64,000 nt of DNA from Streptomyces sp. NBC_01478 (GCF_036227225.1 NZ_CP109444.1:2957501-3021500), one strand, 5' to 3'. Shown: positions 1-7,985, counted from the stretch's first letter. A program made the numbers and translations. Notes: a model not told the origin generated them from the letters alone.

Positions 1-34
1 AGTGGGCGAGAACGGCACGGACATGCGCGTTTGA
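1..34 (+). CDS. Possible 3' end of an unidentified gene (partial)
   Basis: Reading from base 2, the last ten codons of a frame (ending Asn-Gly-Thr-Asp-Met-Arg-Val) close with TGA at 32-34, and nearly all third positions are G or C. A strong hairpin follows about 65 bases later. This fits the tail of a + strand gene entering from the left, but ten codons are too few to name it and chance is possible. Confidence 0.25.
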   Translation, partial: VGENGTDMRV

Positions 35-99
35 CTGCCCGTTCGGATCATTGGGGCGACAAGCCGACCAGGTGACCAAGTGACCGGGTGACGAGCAGA

Positions 100-131
100 C
101 CGGCCTCCCAGGCGGTGTCCTGGGAGGCCGG
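100..131. terminator. Bidirectional terminator-like hairpin left of chpE
   Basis: A perfect 13-bp stem (100-112 with 119-131) closes a six-base CGGTGT loop. It lies just beyond the chpE stop on the minus strand and after the possible gene end on the plus strand, so it probably insulates both. There is no clear T tract, which is common in Streptomyces terminators. Confidence 0.65.
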
Positions 132-161
132 AGGCCGGTCACAGTCGCGCGGCGACCTGCT

Positions 162-401
162 TCAGCGGTTGAGGCCCAGGTTGCCGAAGGCCGGGTTCAG
201 CACGCCGATGACGTTCACGCTGTTGCCGACCGCGTTGACCGGGACGTGCACCGGGACCTGGACGACGTTGCCCGAGCCGACGCCGGGCGAGCCGATGGCC
301 TGGCCGTTCGCCAGGCCGTCGGCGGAGGCCAGCCCGGCACCGGCGGCGACCAGCCCGCCGGCCACCATCGTCACGGCCGCTGCCTTCTTCAGGTTCTTCA
401 C
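162..401 (-). CDS. chpE: Short chaplin, ChpE type
   Basis: Encodes a 79-residue secreted chaplin, a hydrophobic surface protein that self-assembles into amyloid-like fibrils on aerial hyphae and spores and lowers surface tension. The first ~27 residues are a Sec signal peptide (KNLKK basic start, Ala/Gly-rich core, ending near ASA). The remainder is a single chaplin domain with the family segments VPVNAVGNSVNVIGVLNPAFGN. It has no cysteine, which separates the ChpE type from cysteine-containing short chaplins such as ChpF-H. The start is GTG at 401, nine bases after AGGAGG. ChpE is known as one of the few chaplins essential in S. coelicolor. It lies beside a two-component system transcribed the same way. 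Confidence 0.93.
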   Translation of the reverse strand: MKNLKKAAAVTMVAGGLVAAGAGLASADGLANGQAIGSPGVGSGNVVQVPVHVPVNAVGNSVNVIGVLNPAFGNLGLNR

Positions 402-519
402 TTCTGAGCCCTCCTAGCGATCACCGCGGCAGGCGCCGCGGCACGCACTGGAGAACGGTGGAGATCCACAAAGGATGCGCCATTCGAGGGACATTCCCAC
501 GACGGTATGAATCTCAGCC

Positions 520-536
520 CGGAACGGGACGTTCCG
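520..536. promoter_or_regulatory. Inverted repeat upstream of chpE (candidate operator)
   Basis: CGGAACG-GGA-CGTTCCG is a perfect seven-base inverted repeat with a three-base spacer. It sits 119-135 bases upstream of the chpE start and just after the stop of the response regulator gene. It could be an operator for a chpE regulator or a weak terminator for the two-component operon. No T tract follows on the minus strand, which slightly favours an operator. Confidence 0.4.
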
Positions 537-567
537 TGTTGCCGTCACGTGCCCCCTGCGCCGCCGC

Positions 568-1209
568 TCACCTGGTCAGACCGTGGCGTACGGCGAACAG
601 GGCGGCCTGCGTGCGGTCCGCCAGGTCGAGCTTCATCAGGATGTTCGAGACGTGGGTCTTGACCGTCTTCTCGGAGAGCACCAGGGCGCGGGCTATCTCG
701 CGGTTGGAGCGGCCGTCGGCGATCAGGCCGAGCACCTCGCGCTCCCGCTCCGTGAGGGAACCGCCTCTCCCCTGACCCGAGTTGGACTCCTCCTGGGACA
801 ACAGGACGCCGGCGACCTCGGGTTGGAGCAGGATGTGGCCCGCGTGGACGGAACGGATGGCACCGGCCAGGGCGTCCGGGTCCACGTCCTTGTAGACGTA
901 ACCGGCGGCGCCCGCGCGCAGGGCCGGTATCACCGTGCGCTGTTCGGTGAAGCTCGTGACGATCAACACGCGCGCGGGGTGGTCGAGTTCGCGGAGTCTG
1001 CGCAGCGCGTCGATGCCGTCCATGCCCGGCATCTTGACGTCCATGAGGACGACGTCGGGCTTCAACTCCTCGGTGCGGGCGACTCCTTCGGCGCCGTCGG
1101 CCGCCTCGCCGACGACCTCGATGTCGTCCTGCACCTCCAGGAAGGTGCGCAGGCCCCGGCGGACGACCTGGTGGTCGTCGACGATCAGCACCTTGATTGG
1201 GTCAGCCAC
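568..1209 (-). CDS. NarL/FixJ-family two-component response regulator
   Basis: A 213-residue regulator with an N-terminal receiver domain (about 5-120) and a C-terminal LuxR-type helix-turn-helix (about 148-208). The acidic pair D11/D12, the phospho-acceptor D57 (in VVLMDVKMPG) and the switch lysine (YVYKDVD) are all present. The HTH shows the usual LTEREREVLGLIADG and SNREIA...LSEKTVKTHVSNI segments. The start ATG overlaps the end of the upstream histidine kinase gene by eight bases, so the two are co-translated and form a cognate pair. The target genes are not shown by the sequence; chpE is immediately downstream on the same strand. Confidence 0.93.
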   Translation of the reverse strand: MADPIKVLIVDDHQVVRRGLRTFLEVQDDIEVVGEAADGAEGVARTEELKPDVVLMDVKMPGMDGIDALRRLRELDHPARVLIVTSFTEQRTVIPALRAGAAGYVYKDVDPDALAGAIRSVHAGHILLQPEVAGVLLSQEESNSGQGRGGSLTEREREVLGLIADGRSNREIARALVLSEKTVKTHVSNILMKLDLADRTQAALFAVRHGLTR

Positions 1210-2347
1210 CGGGGACCTCCATCTCGATCGTGGTGCCCTTTCCGGGCGCCGATTCCACGGTCAGCGTGCCGCCGACGCCGTTCGTCCGGTCCCGCATGGA
1301 GACCAGGCCCAGGTGGCGTCCGGCGCGGCGGATCGACTGGGGTTCGAAGCCGCTGCCGTCGTCGGTGATCCGCAGGACCGCCCCGCAGCCGCTTCGCTCC
1401 AGGGTCACGGTGACGTGGTCCGCGCCGGAGTGCCGCAGCGCGTTGTGCAGGGCCTCCTGGGCGACGCGCAGCATGGCTTCCTCCTGGGCGGCGGGCAGGG
1501 CGCGGAAGCCTCGGCCGGTGAAGGTCACGCGTGCGGTGTGGGCGCGGTCGAGGACCTGGATCTGGGTGCGCAGGGTGGCGCTCAGTCCGTCCTCGTCGAG
1601 GGCGGCGGGGCGCAACTCGACGACTGCGGCGCGCAGTTCGTCGGCGGCCTCGGCGGCGAGCGCGGCCACCTGCTGGAGTTCGCCCTTGGCACGGGAGGGA
1701 TCGCGGTCGACGAGGGTGGCGGCGGCCTGTGCGGTGAGGCGGAGGGAGAACAGTTTCTGGGCCACCGCGTCGTGCAGCTCGTGGGCCAGGCGGGAGCGCT
1801 CCTCGACGATGGTCAGCTCGCGGCTGCGCTCGTAGAGGCGGGCGTTGGTGAGGGCGATGGCCGCGTGCTGGGCGAGGATGGAGAGGAGTTCCTCGTCCTC
1901 CTCGGTGAAGCCGCAACTGCCGTCCCGCTTGGGGCAGTTCTTGTTCGCGAGGAACAACGCGCCGATGATCTCGTCGTCGTCGCGGATGGGCAGGCCCAGG
2001 AAGTCGGACATGTCGGGGTGGGCCGAGGGCCAGCCCTCGAAGCGGGGGTCCTTGCGTACGTCCGCGAGGCGCTCGGCCTTGGCCTGGTGCAGCATCGCGG
2101 CGAGGATGCCGTGCTGGCGCGGGAGCGGGCCGATGGCCTTCCACTGGGCGTCGCTGACGCCGTCGACCACGAACTGGGCGAAGCCGCCGTGGTCGTCGGG
2201 GACGCCGAGGGCGGCGTACTGCGCGTCGAGCAGCTCGCGGGCCGAGGCGACGATCGTCTTGAGGACGTCGCGCACCTCGAGATGCCTGCTCATGGCCAGC
2301 AGCGCGGAACTCACCGCCGCGAGGCCGGACCGTGGACCTTGACTCAT
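1202..2347 (-). CDS. GAF-domain sensor histidine kinase (HisKA_3 type)
   Basis: A 381-residue cytoplasmic sensor kinase. An N-terminal GAF domain (about 20-170) is followed by a HisKA_3 dimerisation helix with H192 in the motif HELHDAVAQ, and a C-terminal HATPase domain with an N-box (ALHNALRHSG), DDGSGF and GLVSMRDR. No membrane segment is present, so it should sense a soluble signal or redox/ligand state through GAF; the signal is unknown. The ATG at 2347 was chosen because longer frames upstream run through the divergent SDR promoter and lose coding character. It overlaps the response regulator by eight bases. Confidence 0.9.
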   Translation of the reverse strand: MSQGPRSGLAAVSSALLAMSRHLEVRDVLKTIVASARELLDAQYAALGVPDDHGGFAQFVVDGVSDAQWKAIGPLPRQHGILAAMLHQAKAERLADVRKDPRFEGWPSAHPDMSDFLGLPIRDDDEIIGALFLANKNCPKRDGSCGFTEEDEELLSILAQHAAIALTNARLYERSRELTIVEERSRLAHELHDAVAQKLFSLRLTAQAAATLVDRDPSRAKGELQQVAALAAEAADELRAAVVELRPAALDEDGLSATLRTQIQVLDRAHTARVTFTGRGFRALPAAQEEAMLRVAQEALHNALRHSGADHVTVTLERSGCGAVLRITDDGSGFEPQSIRRAGRHLGLVSMRDRTNGVGGTLTVESAPGKGTTIEMEVPGG

Positions 2348-2530
2348 GTCCTCACGGTACCGGCGGGGTGTGACACCGCGGATCGGGCTGGTGGCCGCCG
2401 TCGTCTGGTCCGGAAGGCCTAGGGCGAAGGGCCCCGGTGGACTGCGGCCGGCGTCCGACGCGGCGGGGGCTGTCCCGTTCCTACGTTGGGGGCACGCCGA
2501 TGGCGGCGTAGTGACGAGGGGACGTGTGTC

Positions 2531-3226
2531 ATGTCGGTAGCGATCATCACGGGGGCGTCCAAGGGACTGGGGCGTGCCCTCGCCGAGGCCCTGGCCGCGC
2601 GGGGCTGGGACCTGGTGCTCGACGCCAGGACCGAGGGGGTGCTGACGGAGGCCGCGGTGTCCGTCGCCGCGTACGGCACGCGCGTGGAGGCTCTTCCCGG
2701 GGATGTCACGGACGCCGCGCACCGGGCCGAGCTGGTGGCCGCGGCGGAGAAGCTGGGCGGTGTCGACCTGGTCGTGAGCAACGCGAGCGCGCTGGGCGCC
2801 GAGCCGCTCGTACGCCTGGAGGAGCTGGCCCTGGACGGGCTGCGGCGGGCGCTGGAGGTGAACGTGGTGGCCGCGCTGGGGCTGGTCCAGGAGGCGCTGC
2901 CGCTGCTGCGGGCCGCACGGGCGGGCGCGGTGATCGCGGTCAGCTCGGACGCCGCGGCCGAGGCGCACGAGACGTGGGGCGGCTACGGAGCGTCCAAGGC
3001 GGCCCTCGACCATCTCGCGGCCGTGCTCGGCGTGGAGGAACCGGGGCTGCGGGTGTGGGCTGTCGACCCCGGGGACATGGGCACGGACCTGTACGCGGCG
3101 GCCGTACCGGACGACGACGATCCGCGGCCGTCGCCGGCCGGGGTGGTGCCGGCCTTCCTGCGGCTGCTGGACGAGCGGCCAGCGAGCGGTCGTTACGGCG
3201 CCCCGGCCCTGCTGGAGCAGCGATGA
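2531..3226 (+). CDS. Short-chain dehydrogenase/reductase (SDR)
   Basis: A 231-residue classical SDR oxidoreductase. The Rossmann glycine motif TGASKGLG is at about residue 8, an NAS motif at about 82, and the catalytic Ser (VSSDA) and Tyr-x3-Lys (YGASK) follow in order. It should use NAD(P)H on an unknown carbonyl or alcohol. ATG at 2531 gives the proper N-terminus (SVAIITGAS). Its TGA overlaps the ATG of the next gene (ATGA), so it is translationally coupled to the QueA-like protein. It is divergent from the two-component pair. The substrate cannot be told from sequence. Confidence 0.88.
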   Translation: MSVAIITGASKGLGRALAEALAARGWDLVLDARTEGVLTEAAVSVAAYGTRVEALPGDVTDAAHRAELVAAAEKLGGVDLVVSNASALGAEPLVRLEELALDGLRRALEVNVVAALGLVQEALPLLRAARAGAVIAVSSDAAAEAHETWGGYGASKAALDHLAAVLGVEEPGLRVWAVDPGDMGTDLYAAAVPDDDDPRPSPAGVVPAFLRLLDERPASGRYGAPALLEQR

Positions 3227-4308
3227 CAGTGGCCGTGCGAGTTCCGGAGGAGCTCTCCGCGCGCGTGCCCGCCGAGCAGCGCGGGCCGGGGCTCGACCGG
3301 GATGCCGTACGACTGCTGGTGTCGCGGGGTACCGAGGTGGCGCATCACGTGTTCGCGGAGTTGCCGCGGCTGCTGCGGGCCGGGGATCTGCTGATCGTGA
3401 ACACGTCGCCGACGCTCGCCGCGGCGGTGGACGGGTGGATCGGGCACGCACGCGTGGTGGTGCATTTCTCCACGCGGGGCGATGACGGGCAGTGGGCGGT
3501 CGAGCTGCGGGAGCCGGACGGGAAGGGCACCACACGCGCGCGTGCGGGCGGCCCGGAGGGGGTGGAGGTGCGGCTGACCGGGGACGCGCGGCTGACCCTG
3601 GAGGAGCCGCTGAGCGGGCGGGGGGAGCGGTTGTGGTGGGCGCGGGTGTCCGGTGCGGGGGTGGCGAAGCTGTTGCGCGAGCACGGGCGGCCCATCCGTT
3701 ACTCCTATACGGAGCGGGATCAGCCCCTCTCCGTCTATCAGACCGTGTTCTCGTTGCCGGCCGAGGACGGGGCCGGCAGTGCGGAGATGCCCAGCGCCGC
3801 GCGGCCCTTCACCGCGCGGCTCGTGGCGGAGCTGGTGAGTCGGGGGGTGCAGTTCGCGCCGATCACCTTGCACACGGGGGTGGCGTCGGCCGAGGTGCAC
3901 GAGCCGCCGTATCCGGAGCGGTTCGCGGTGTCGGAGGTGTCGGCCCGGTTGATCAACGCCGCCCGCGCGGGGGACGGGCGGGTGATCGCGGTGGGGACCA
4001 CTGCCGTGCGGGCGGTGGAGTCCGCCGCCGGGGACGACGGTGTCGTACGCGCGCGTGCCGGGTGGACGGATCTCGTCGTCACGCCGGAGCGGGGGGTGCG
4101 GGTGGTGGACGGGCTGGTGACGGGGCTGCACGAGCCGGAGGCCTCGCATCTGCTGATGCTGGAGGCGGTCGCCGGGCGGGCCGCCGTCGATCGCAGTTAT
4201 GAGGAGGCCTTGCGGGGGCTCTACCTGTGGCACGAGTTCGGGGACGTGCATCTCATCCTCCCGGAGGAGGATCCTCACACGGTGCGTTGCTCCCGCAACT
4301 GCGGGTGA
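3223..4308 (+). CDS. QueA-like S-adenosylmethionine:tRNA ribosyltransferase-isomerase family protein
   Basis: A 361-residue protein with the overall QueA fold signature: LLIVNTSPTLAA near residue 62, YQTVFSLP near 172, ITLHTGVAS near 216, AVGTTAVRAVES near 262 and a closing LLMLEAVAG. QueA transfers and isomerises the ribosyl group of SAM onto preQ1-modified tRNA in queuosine synthesis. Core blocks are diverged here: the canonical segment GSVAAPTAGLHFT reads GSAEMPSAARPFT, and the THAxxH-type region after TLH is replaced. No tgt or preQ1 gene is nearby; the partner is an SDR overlapping by four bases. Family membership is clear, but activity as a true QueA is uncertain. Confidence 0.8.
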   Translation: MTVAVRVPEELSARVPAEQRGPGLDRDAVRLLVSRGTEVAHHVFAELPRLLRAGDLLIVNTSPTLAAAVDGWIGHARVVVHFSTRGDDGQWAVELREPDGKGTTRARAGGPEGVEVRLTGDARLTLEEPLSGRGERLWWARVSGAGVAKLLREHGRPIRYSYTERDQPLSVYQTVFSLPAEDGAGSAEMPSAARPFTARLVAELVSRGVQFAPITLHTGVASAEVHEPPYPERFAVSEVSARLINAARAGDGRVIAVGTTAVRAVESAAGDDGVVRARAGWTDLVVTPERGVRVVDGLVTGLHEPEASHLLMLEAVAGRAAVDRSYEEALRGLYLWHEFGDVHLILPEEDPHTVRCSRNCG

Positions 4309-4393
4309 GGTCAGGGCGCGCTCGGTGTGAGCCCGCGCATAGGGCACAGATCACGTACTAGCGGACATAGGAGATATGGGCGCCCCGCCTGAG

Positions 4394-4419
4394 CGGGACA
4401 GACGGCCCTGTCTGTCCCG
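4394..4419 (+). terminator. Intrinsic terminator after the QueA-like gene
   Basis: A perfect 10-bp stem (4394-4403 with 4410-4419) with a GGCCCT loop is followed directly by TTTTG. It lies about 85 bases after the QueA-like stop and ahead of the transglycosylase promoter. This is one of the few hairpins in the window with a real T tract. Confidence 0.75.
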
Positions 4420-4464
4420 TTTTGCCCTTCCCTGCTCCACTACCCGGGATCGTACGTCACACCT

Positions 4465-4494
4465 TTGCCAGGGGTTTTTGCGGCCGCTAAGAAT
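4465..4494 (+). promoter_or_regulatory. Predicted vegetative-type promoter of the transglycosylase gene
   Basis: TTGCCA (4465-4470) and TAAGAA/T (4488-4494) are separated by 17 bases, close to the HrdB-type consensus. The predicted transcription start near 4500 coincides with the first base of the closing helix of the structured leader, which supports the call. No experimental evidence is available here. Confidence 0.5.
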
Positions 4495-4499
4495 TGCAG

Positions 4500-4606
4500 C
4501 CGTCGCTCAGCGCCGCGGATCCCGTCCGCGGCGTTTGTGCCGGAAGCACCCGCGTCCCCGCCGGACGGTGAGCGACCTCCGCGCCATTCGAAGAGGTCCA
4601 CCCGCC
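4500..4606 (+). ncRNA. Structured 5' leader with a ribosome-site-occluding hairpin (candidate cis-regulatory RNA)
   Basis: Helix A (4502-4509 with 4569-4576, GTCGCTCA/TGAGCGAC) encloses three perfect hairpins: 4511-4519/4525-4533 (9 bp), 4537-4540/4546-4549 (4 bp) and 4553-4557/4563-4567 (5 bp). A second helix B (GACCTC 4574-4579 with GAGGTC 4593-4598) buries the AGAGG ribosome site ten bases before the ATG at 4607. Helices A and B share bases 4574-4576, so full formation of both is exclusive. This looks like a riboswitch or thermosensor-type switch. It lacks the sequence blocks I know for the ydaO c-di-AMP riboswitch found at other Streptomyces hydrolase genes. The ligand is unknown. Confidence 0.5.
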
Positions 4607-5371
4607 ATGCCCAAGAACATGAACACTCCTGGTCATAGTCGTCTGACCAAGCTGAACAAGCTGACGAAGCAGCACAAGATCGCGCTCGCCGGTGTCGCCA
4701 CGCTCGGCGCCGCCGCCCTCGCCTTCTCCGCGGTGCCCGGCGACGCGGGGACGACCACCAACGACGCCGCGTCCACGGCGAAGGTGGCCTACAGCACGGA
4801 GCCCATCAAGGGCGTCAAGGCCAGCGTCACCGACCAGCTCGCCGGTGCCAGCGTGAAGACCGAGGCGATCCAGGCGAAGGCCGACGCGAAGGCGAAGGCG
4901 GCGAAGGCCAAGGCGGACGCCGCCGCGAAGAAGAAGGCCGCCGCCGAAGCCGCCGCCAAGAAGAAGGCGGAGGCCGCGCGCAAGGCCAAGAAGGCCGCGA
5001 GCCGCTCCAGCCAGCGCGTCAAGATCCAGCCCGTCGCGGCGACGACGTACGCCGACAACCTCAACGGCTGGATCAACCACGCCCTGGCGATCATGAAGCA
5101 GAAGGGCATCCCGGGCTCGTACAACGGCCTGTACAAGAACATCATGCGGGAGTCCTCGGGCAACCCGAGCGCCGTCAACGGCTGGGACGTCAACGCGGTC
5201 AACGGCACCCCGTCGATCGGTCTGCTCCAGGTCATCCAGCCGACGTTCAACGCGTACCACGTCTCCGGTACCTCGACGAGCATCTACGACCCGGTCGCCA
5301 ACATCACCGCCGCGGCGAACTACGCGGCCGACCGCTACGGCTCGATCGACAACGTCAACAGCGCGTACTGA
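4607..5371 (+). CDS. Secreted lytic transglycosylase (SLT domain) with an Ala/Lys-rich linker
   Basis: A 254-residue exported peptidoglycan hydrolase. A basic N-region and hydrophobic stretch (about 25-45, ALAGVATLGAAALAF) form a signal peptide. A highly charged Ala/Lys-rich helix (about 90-132) follows and may thread through or bind the wall. The C-terminal SLT domain (about 145-254) holds the catalytic Glu182 in MRESSGNP, then GLLQVIQPTF and AANYAADRYG. It should cleave MurNAc-GlcNAc bonds during growth or spore germination. The ATG at 4607 is chosen because it follows AGAGG and begins the signal peptide. Expression is probably controlled by the structured leader just upstream. Confidence 0.9.
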   Translation: MPKNMNTPGHSRLTKLNKLTKQHKIALAGVATLGAAALAFSAVPGDAGTTTNDAASTAKVAYSTEPIKGVKASVTDQLAGASVKTEAIQAKADAKAKAAKAKADAAAKKKAAAEAAAKKKAEAARKAKKAASRSSQRVKIQPVAATTYADNLNGWINHALAIMKQKGIPGSYNGLYKNIMRESSGNPSAVNGWDVNAVNGTPSIGLLQVIQPTFNAYHVSGTSTSIYDPVANITAAANYAADRYGSIDNVNSAY

Positions 5372-5414
5372 GACGCGTACCGAGGCCTCCGGCGGACCTC
5401 TGGGTCTCGGTATC

Positions 5415-5462
5415 GACGCCGAAAGGGCGGCACCCGTGTGAGGGGTGCCGCCCTTCGGTGTC
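5415..5462. terminator. Long bidirectional terminator
   Basis: About 20 base pairs (5415-5423 with 5454-5462, and 5425-5435 with 5443-5453) with one bulged A and a seven-base loop. It sits between the convergent ends of the transglycosylase gene and the FHA-ABC gene and should terminate both. It is the strongest hairpin in the first 10 kb. Confidence 0.85.
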
Positions 5463-5474
5463 GTACGGGAACTG

Positions 5475-7985
5475 CTACTTGCGCATGACCTCGGGCTCGT
5501 GGCGGCGCAGGAAGCGGGCCACGAAGAAGCCGCAGATGATGCCGAGGGCGATCAGGGCGGCCATGTCCAGGCCCCAGGCGCCGACGGTGTGCTCCCAGAG
5601 CGGGTCCGTGCTGTCGCCGGGCTTGGGCGGGCTGATCTTGTTGAAGTCGAGCGTGGCGCCCGCGGCGCCGACCGCCCAGCGCGACGGCATCAGGTACGAG
5701 AACTGGTTGACGCCGATCGAGCCGTTCAGGGTGAACAGGCAGCCGGTGAACACGACCTGGATGATCGCGAACATGACCAGCAGCGGCATGGTCTTCTCGG
5801 CCGTCTTCACCAGCGAGGAGATGATCAGGCCGAACATCATCGCGGTGAAGCCGAGACCCATGATCGGGATGCAGAGTTCGAGCATGGTCTGACTGCCGAG
5901 GACCAGGCCCTGCTTGGGGATCTCCCGGCTGGAGAAGCCGATGACGCCGACCATCAGGCCCTGCAGCGCGGTGATCACACCGAGCACGAACACCTTGGAC
6001 ATCAGATACGCGGAACGGGACAGCCCGGTCGCGCGCTCCCGTTCGTAGATGACCCGTTCCTTGATCAGCTCACGGACGGAGTTGGCCGCGCCGGCGAAGC
6101 AGGCGCCGACCGCGAGGATCAGCAGGACCGTGGTGGCCGTGCCGTTCGGGATGACGGTGCCGTTCGCCCTGGGCGGGTTGGGCAGCAGGCTGTTGCCCGA
6201 GTCGATGAGCAGGCTCACCGCGCCCAGGACGCCCGGCAGGATCACCATCAGCGCCAGGAAGCCCTTGTCGGAGGCGATCACCCCGACGTAGCGGCGCACC
6301 AGCGTGACGAACTGCGACATCCAGCCCTGCGGCTTCGGCGGTTTCATGGCCTGCATCGGCGGCATCTGTACGGACTGCGGAGCTATCGCGTCGATGTCCG
6401 CGGCGTACATCTGGTAGTGCTGCGAGCCCTTCCAGCGCCCGGCCCAGTCGTAGTCGCGGTAGTTCTCGAAGGCGGAGAAGACATCGGCCCAGGTGTCGTA
6501 GCCGAAGAAGTTCAGCGCCTCCTCCGGCGGGCCGAAGTAGGCGACCGCGCCGCCCGGCGCCATCACCAACAGCTTGTCGCAGATCGCCAGTTCGGCCACG
6601 GAGTGGGTGACGACGAGGACCGTGCGGCCGTCGTCGGCGAGGCCGCGCAGCAACTGCATGACATCGCGGTCCATGCCCGGGTCGAGGCCCGAGGTGGGCT
6701 CGTCCAGGAAGATCAGCGAGGGCTTGGTGAGGAGTTCCAGCGCGACCGAGACGCGCTTGCGCTGGCCGCCGGAGAGGGAGGTGATCTTCTTCTCTTTGTG
6801 GATGTCGAGCTTCAGCTCGCGCAGCACCTCGTCGATGCGGGCCTCGCGCTCGTCGCCGGTGGTGTCGGCGGGGAAGCGCAGCTTGGCCGCGTACTTGAGC
6901 GCCTTCTTGACGGTCAGTTCCTTGTGCAGGATGTCGTCCTGCGGGACCAGACCGATGCGCTGGCGCAGTTCGGCGAACTGCTTGTAGAGGTTCCGGTTGT
7001 CGTAGAGGACGTCGCCCTGGTTGGCGGGCCGGTAGCCGGTGAGCGCCTTGAGCAGGGTCGACTTGCCGGATCCCGACGGGCCGATGACCGCGATCAGCGA
7101 CTTCTCCGGTACGCCGAAGGAGACGTCCTTGAGGATCTGCTTGCCGCCGTCGACCTCGACGGTCAAGTGCCGTGCGGAGAAGGAGACTTCACCGGTGTCG
7201 ACGAACTCTTCGAGCCGGTCCCCGACCAGCCGGAACGTGGAGTGGCCGACGCCGACGATGTCGTTCGGGCCGAGCAGCGCCGAGCCGCCCTTGGCGATCG
7301 GCTGGCCGTTGACGTACGTGCCGTTGTGCGAGCCGAGGTCACGGATCTCGAAGCGGCCGTCGAGCGTCGCGTGGAACTCGGCGTGGTGGCGCGAGACTTG
7401 GAGGTCGGAGACCACCAACTCGTTCTCCAGCGCACGGCCGATGTGCATCACGCGGTCCAGCGAGAACTGGTGGAACGTGGTCGGGCTGCGGTCGCCGTAG
7501 ACCGGCGGCGCCCCCGCGCCGACGCCGGACCCCTGCTGCGGCGGAATGTTCGCGGCGGCCGGCGGCTGGTAACGCTGCTGCTCGGGCGTCTGCTGCGGGG
7601 CTGCCTGCTGTGCCCAGCCGGGGCCCGCTCCCTGTGCCGCGTACGGCTGTTGCTGCGGCTGCGGAGTGGCGACCGGGGCCGCGGCGCCGGACAGGCTCAG
7701 GCGCGGGCCGTCGGTCGCGTTGCCCAGGTGCACGGACGAGCCGGGGCCGATCTCCATCTGATGGATGCGCTGCCCCTGCACGAACGTGCCGTTGGTGCTG
7801 CCGTGGTCGTCGATGACCCAACTCCGGCCGCCCCAACTGATCGTGGCGTGCCGCCAGGAAACCCTGGCGTCGTCGACCACGATGTCCCCCTGCGGATCAC
7901 GTCCGAGGGTGTAGGGCCTGGACGCGTCGAGCGTCCAGGTCCGTCCATTCAATTCCAGTACGAGTTCCGGCACTCCATGCCCCAC
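5475..7985 (-). CDS. Double-FHA ABC transporter (ATPase plus membrane domain in one chain)
   Basis: An 836-residue half-transporter. Two FHA phosphothreonine-binding domains lie at about 8-98 (GRDPQGD, RVSWRHATI) and 172-256 (IGRALENEL, VSRHHAEF, SHNGTYVNG), joined by a Gln/Pro-rich linker. The ABC domain (about 272-500) has Walker A GPSGSGKST (302-310), signature LSGGQ (404-408) and Walker B LIFLDEP (424-430). An ABC2-type membrane domain with six helices (about 560-830) closes the chain. Order and size resemble mycobacterial Rv1747, which is regulated by Ser/Thr kinases through FHA binding. The substrate is unknown; control by a PknB-type kinase is inference. It is transcribed alone, divergent from the streptophobe gene. 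Confidence 0.92.
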   Translation of the reverse strand: MGHGVPELVLELNGRTWTLDASRPYTLGRDPQGDIVVDDARVSWRHATISWGGRSWVIDDHGSTNGTFVQGQRIHQMEIGPGSSVHLGNATDGPRLSLSGAAAPVATPQPQQQPYAAQGAGPGWAQQAAPQQTPEQQRYQPPAAANIPPQQGSGVGAGAPPVYGDRSPTTFHQFSLDRVMHIGRALENELVVSDLQVSRHHAEFHATLDGRFEIRDLGSHNGTYVNGQPIAKGGSALLGPNDIVGVGHSTFRLVGDRLEEFVDTGEVSFSARHLTVEVDGGKQILKDVSFGVPEKSLIAVIGPSGSGKSTLLKALTGYRPANQGDVLYDNRNLYKQFAELRQRIGLVPQDDILHKELTVKKALKYAAKLRFPADTTGDEREARIDEVLRELKLDIHKEKKITSLSGGQRKRVSVALELLTKPSLIFLDEPTSGLDPGMDRDVMQLLRGLADDGRTVLVVTHSVAELAICDKLLVMAPGGAVAYFGPPEEALNFFGYDTWADVFSAFENYRDYDWAGRWKGSQHYQMYAADIDAIAPQSVQMPPMQAMKPPKPQGWMSQFVTLVRRYVGVIASDKGFLALMVILPGVLGAVSLLIDSGNSLLPNPPRANGTVIPNGTATTVLLILAVGACFAGAANSVRELIKERVIYERERATGLSRSAYLMSKVFVLGVITALQGLMVGVIGFSSREIPKQGLVLGSQTMLELCIPIMGLGFTAMMFGLIISSLVKTAEKTMPLLVMFAIIQVVFTGCLFTLNGSIGVNQFSYLMPSRWAVGAAGATLDFNKISPPKPGDSTDPLWEHTVGAWGLDMAALIALGIICGFFVARFLRRHEPEVMRK

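Noticed and set aside
3223..4308. Taking the QueA-like gene as proof of queuosine synthesis
   Set aside because: Core blocks have diverged and no tgt or preQ1 gene is in the window.
4481..4606. Calling the transglycosylase leader a ydaO c-di-AMP riboswitch
   Set aside because: The sequence blocks I know from ydaO (GGGGUGAAUC, GUCAGCUAACC) are not present, so only an unnamed structured leader is claimed.
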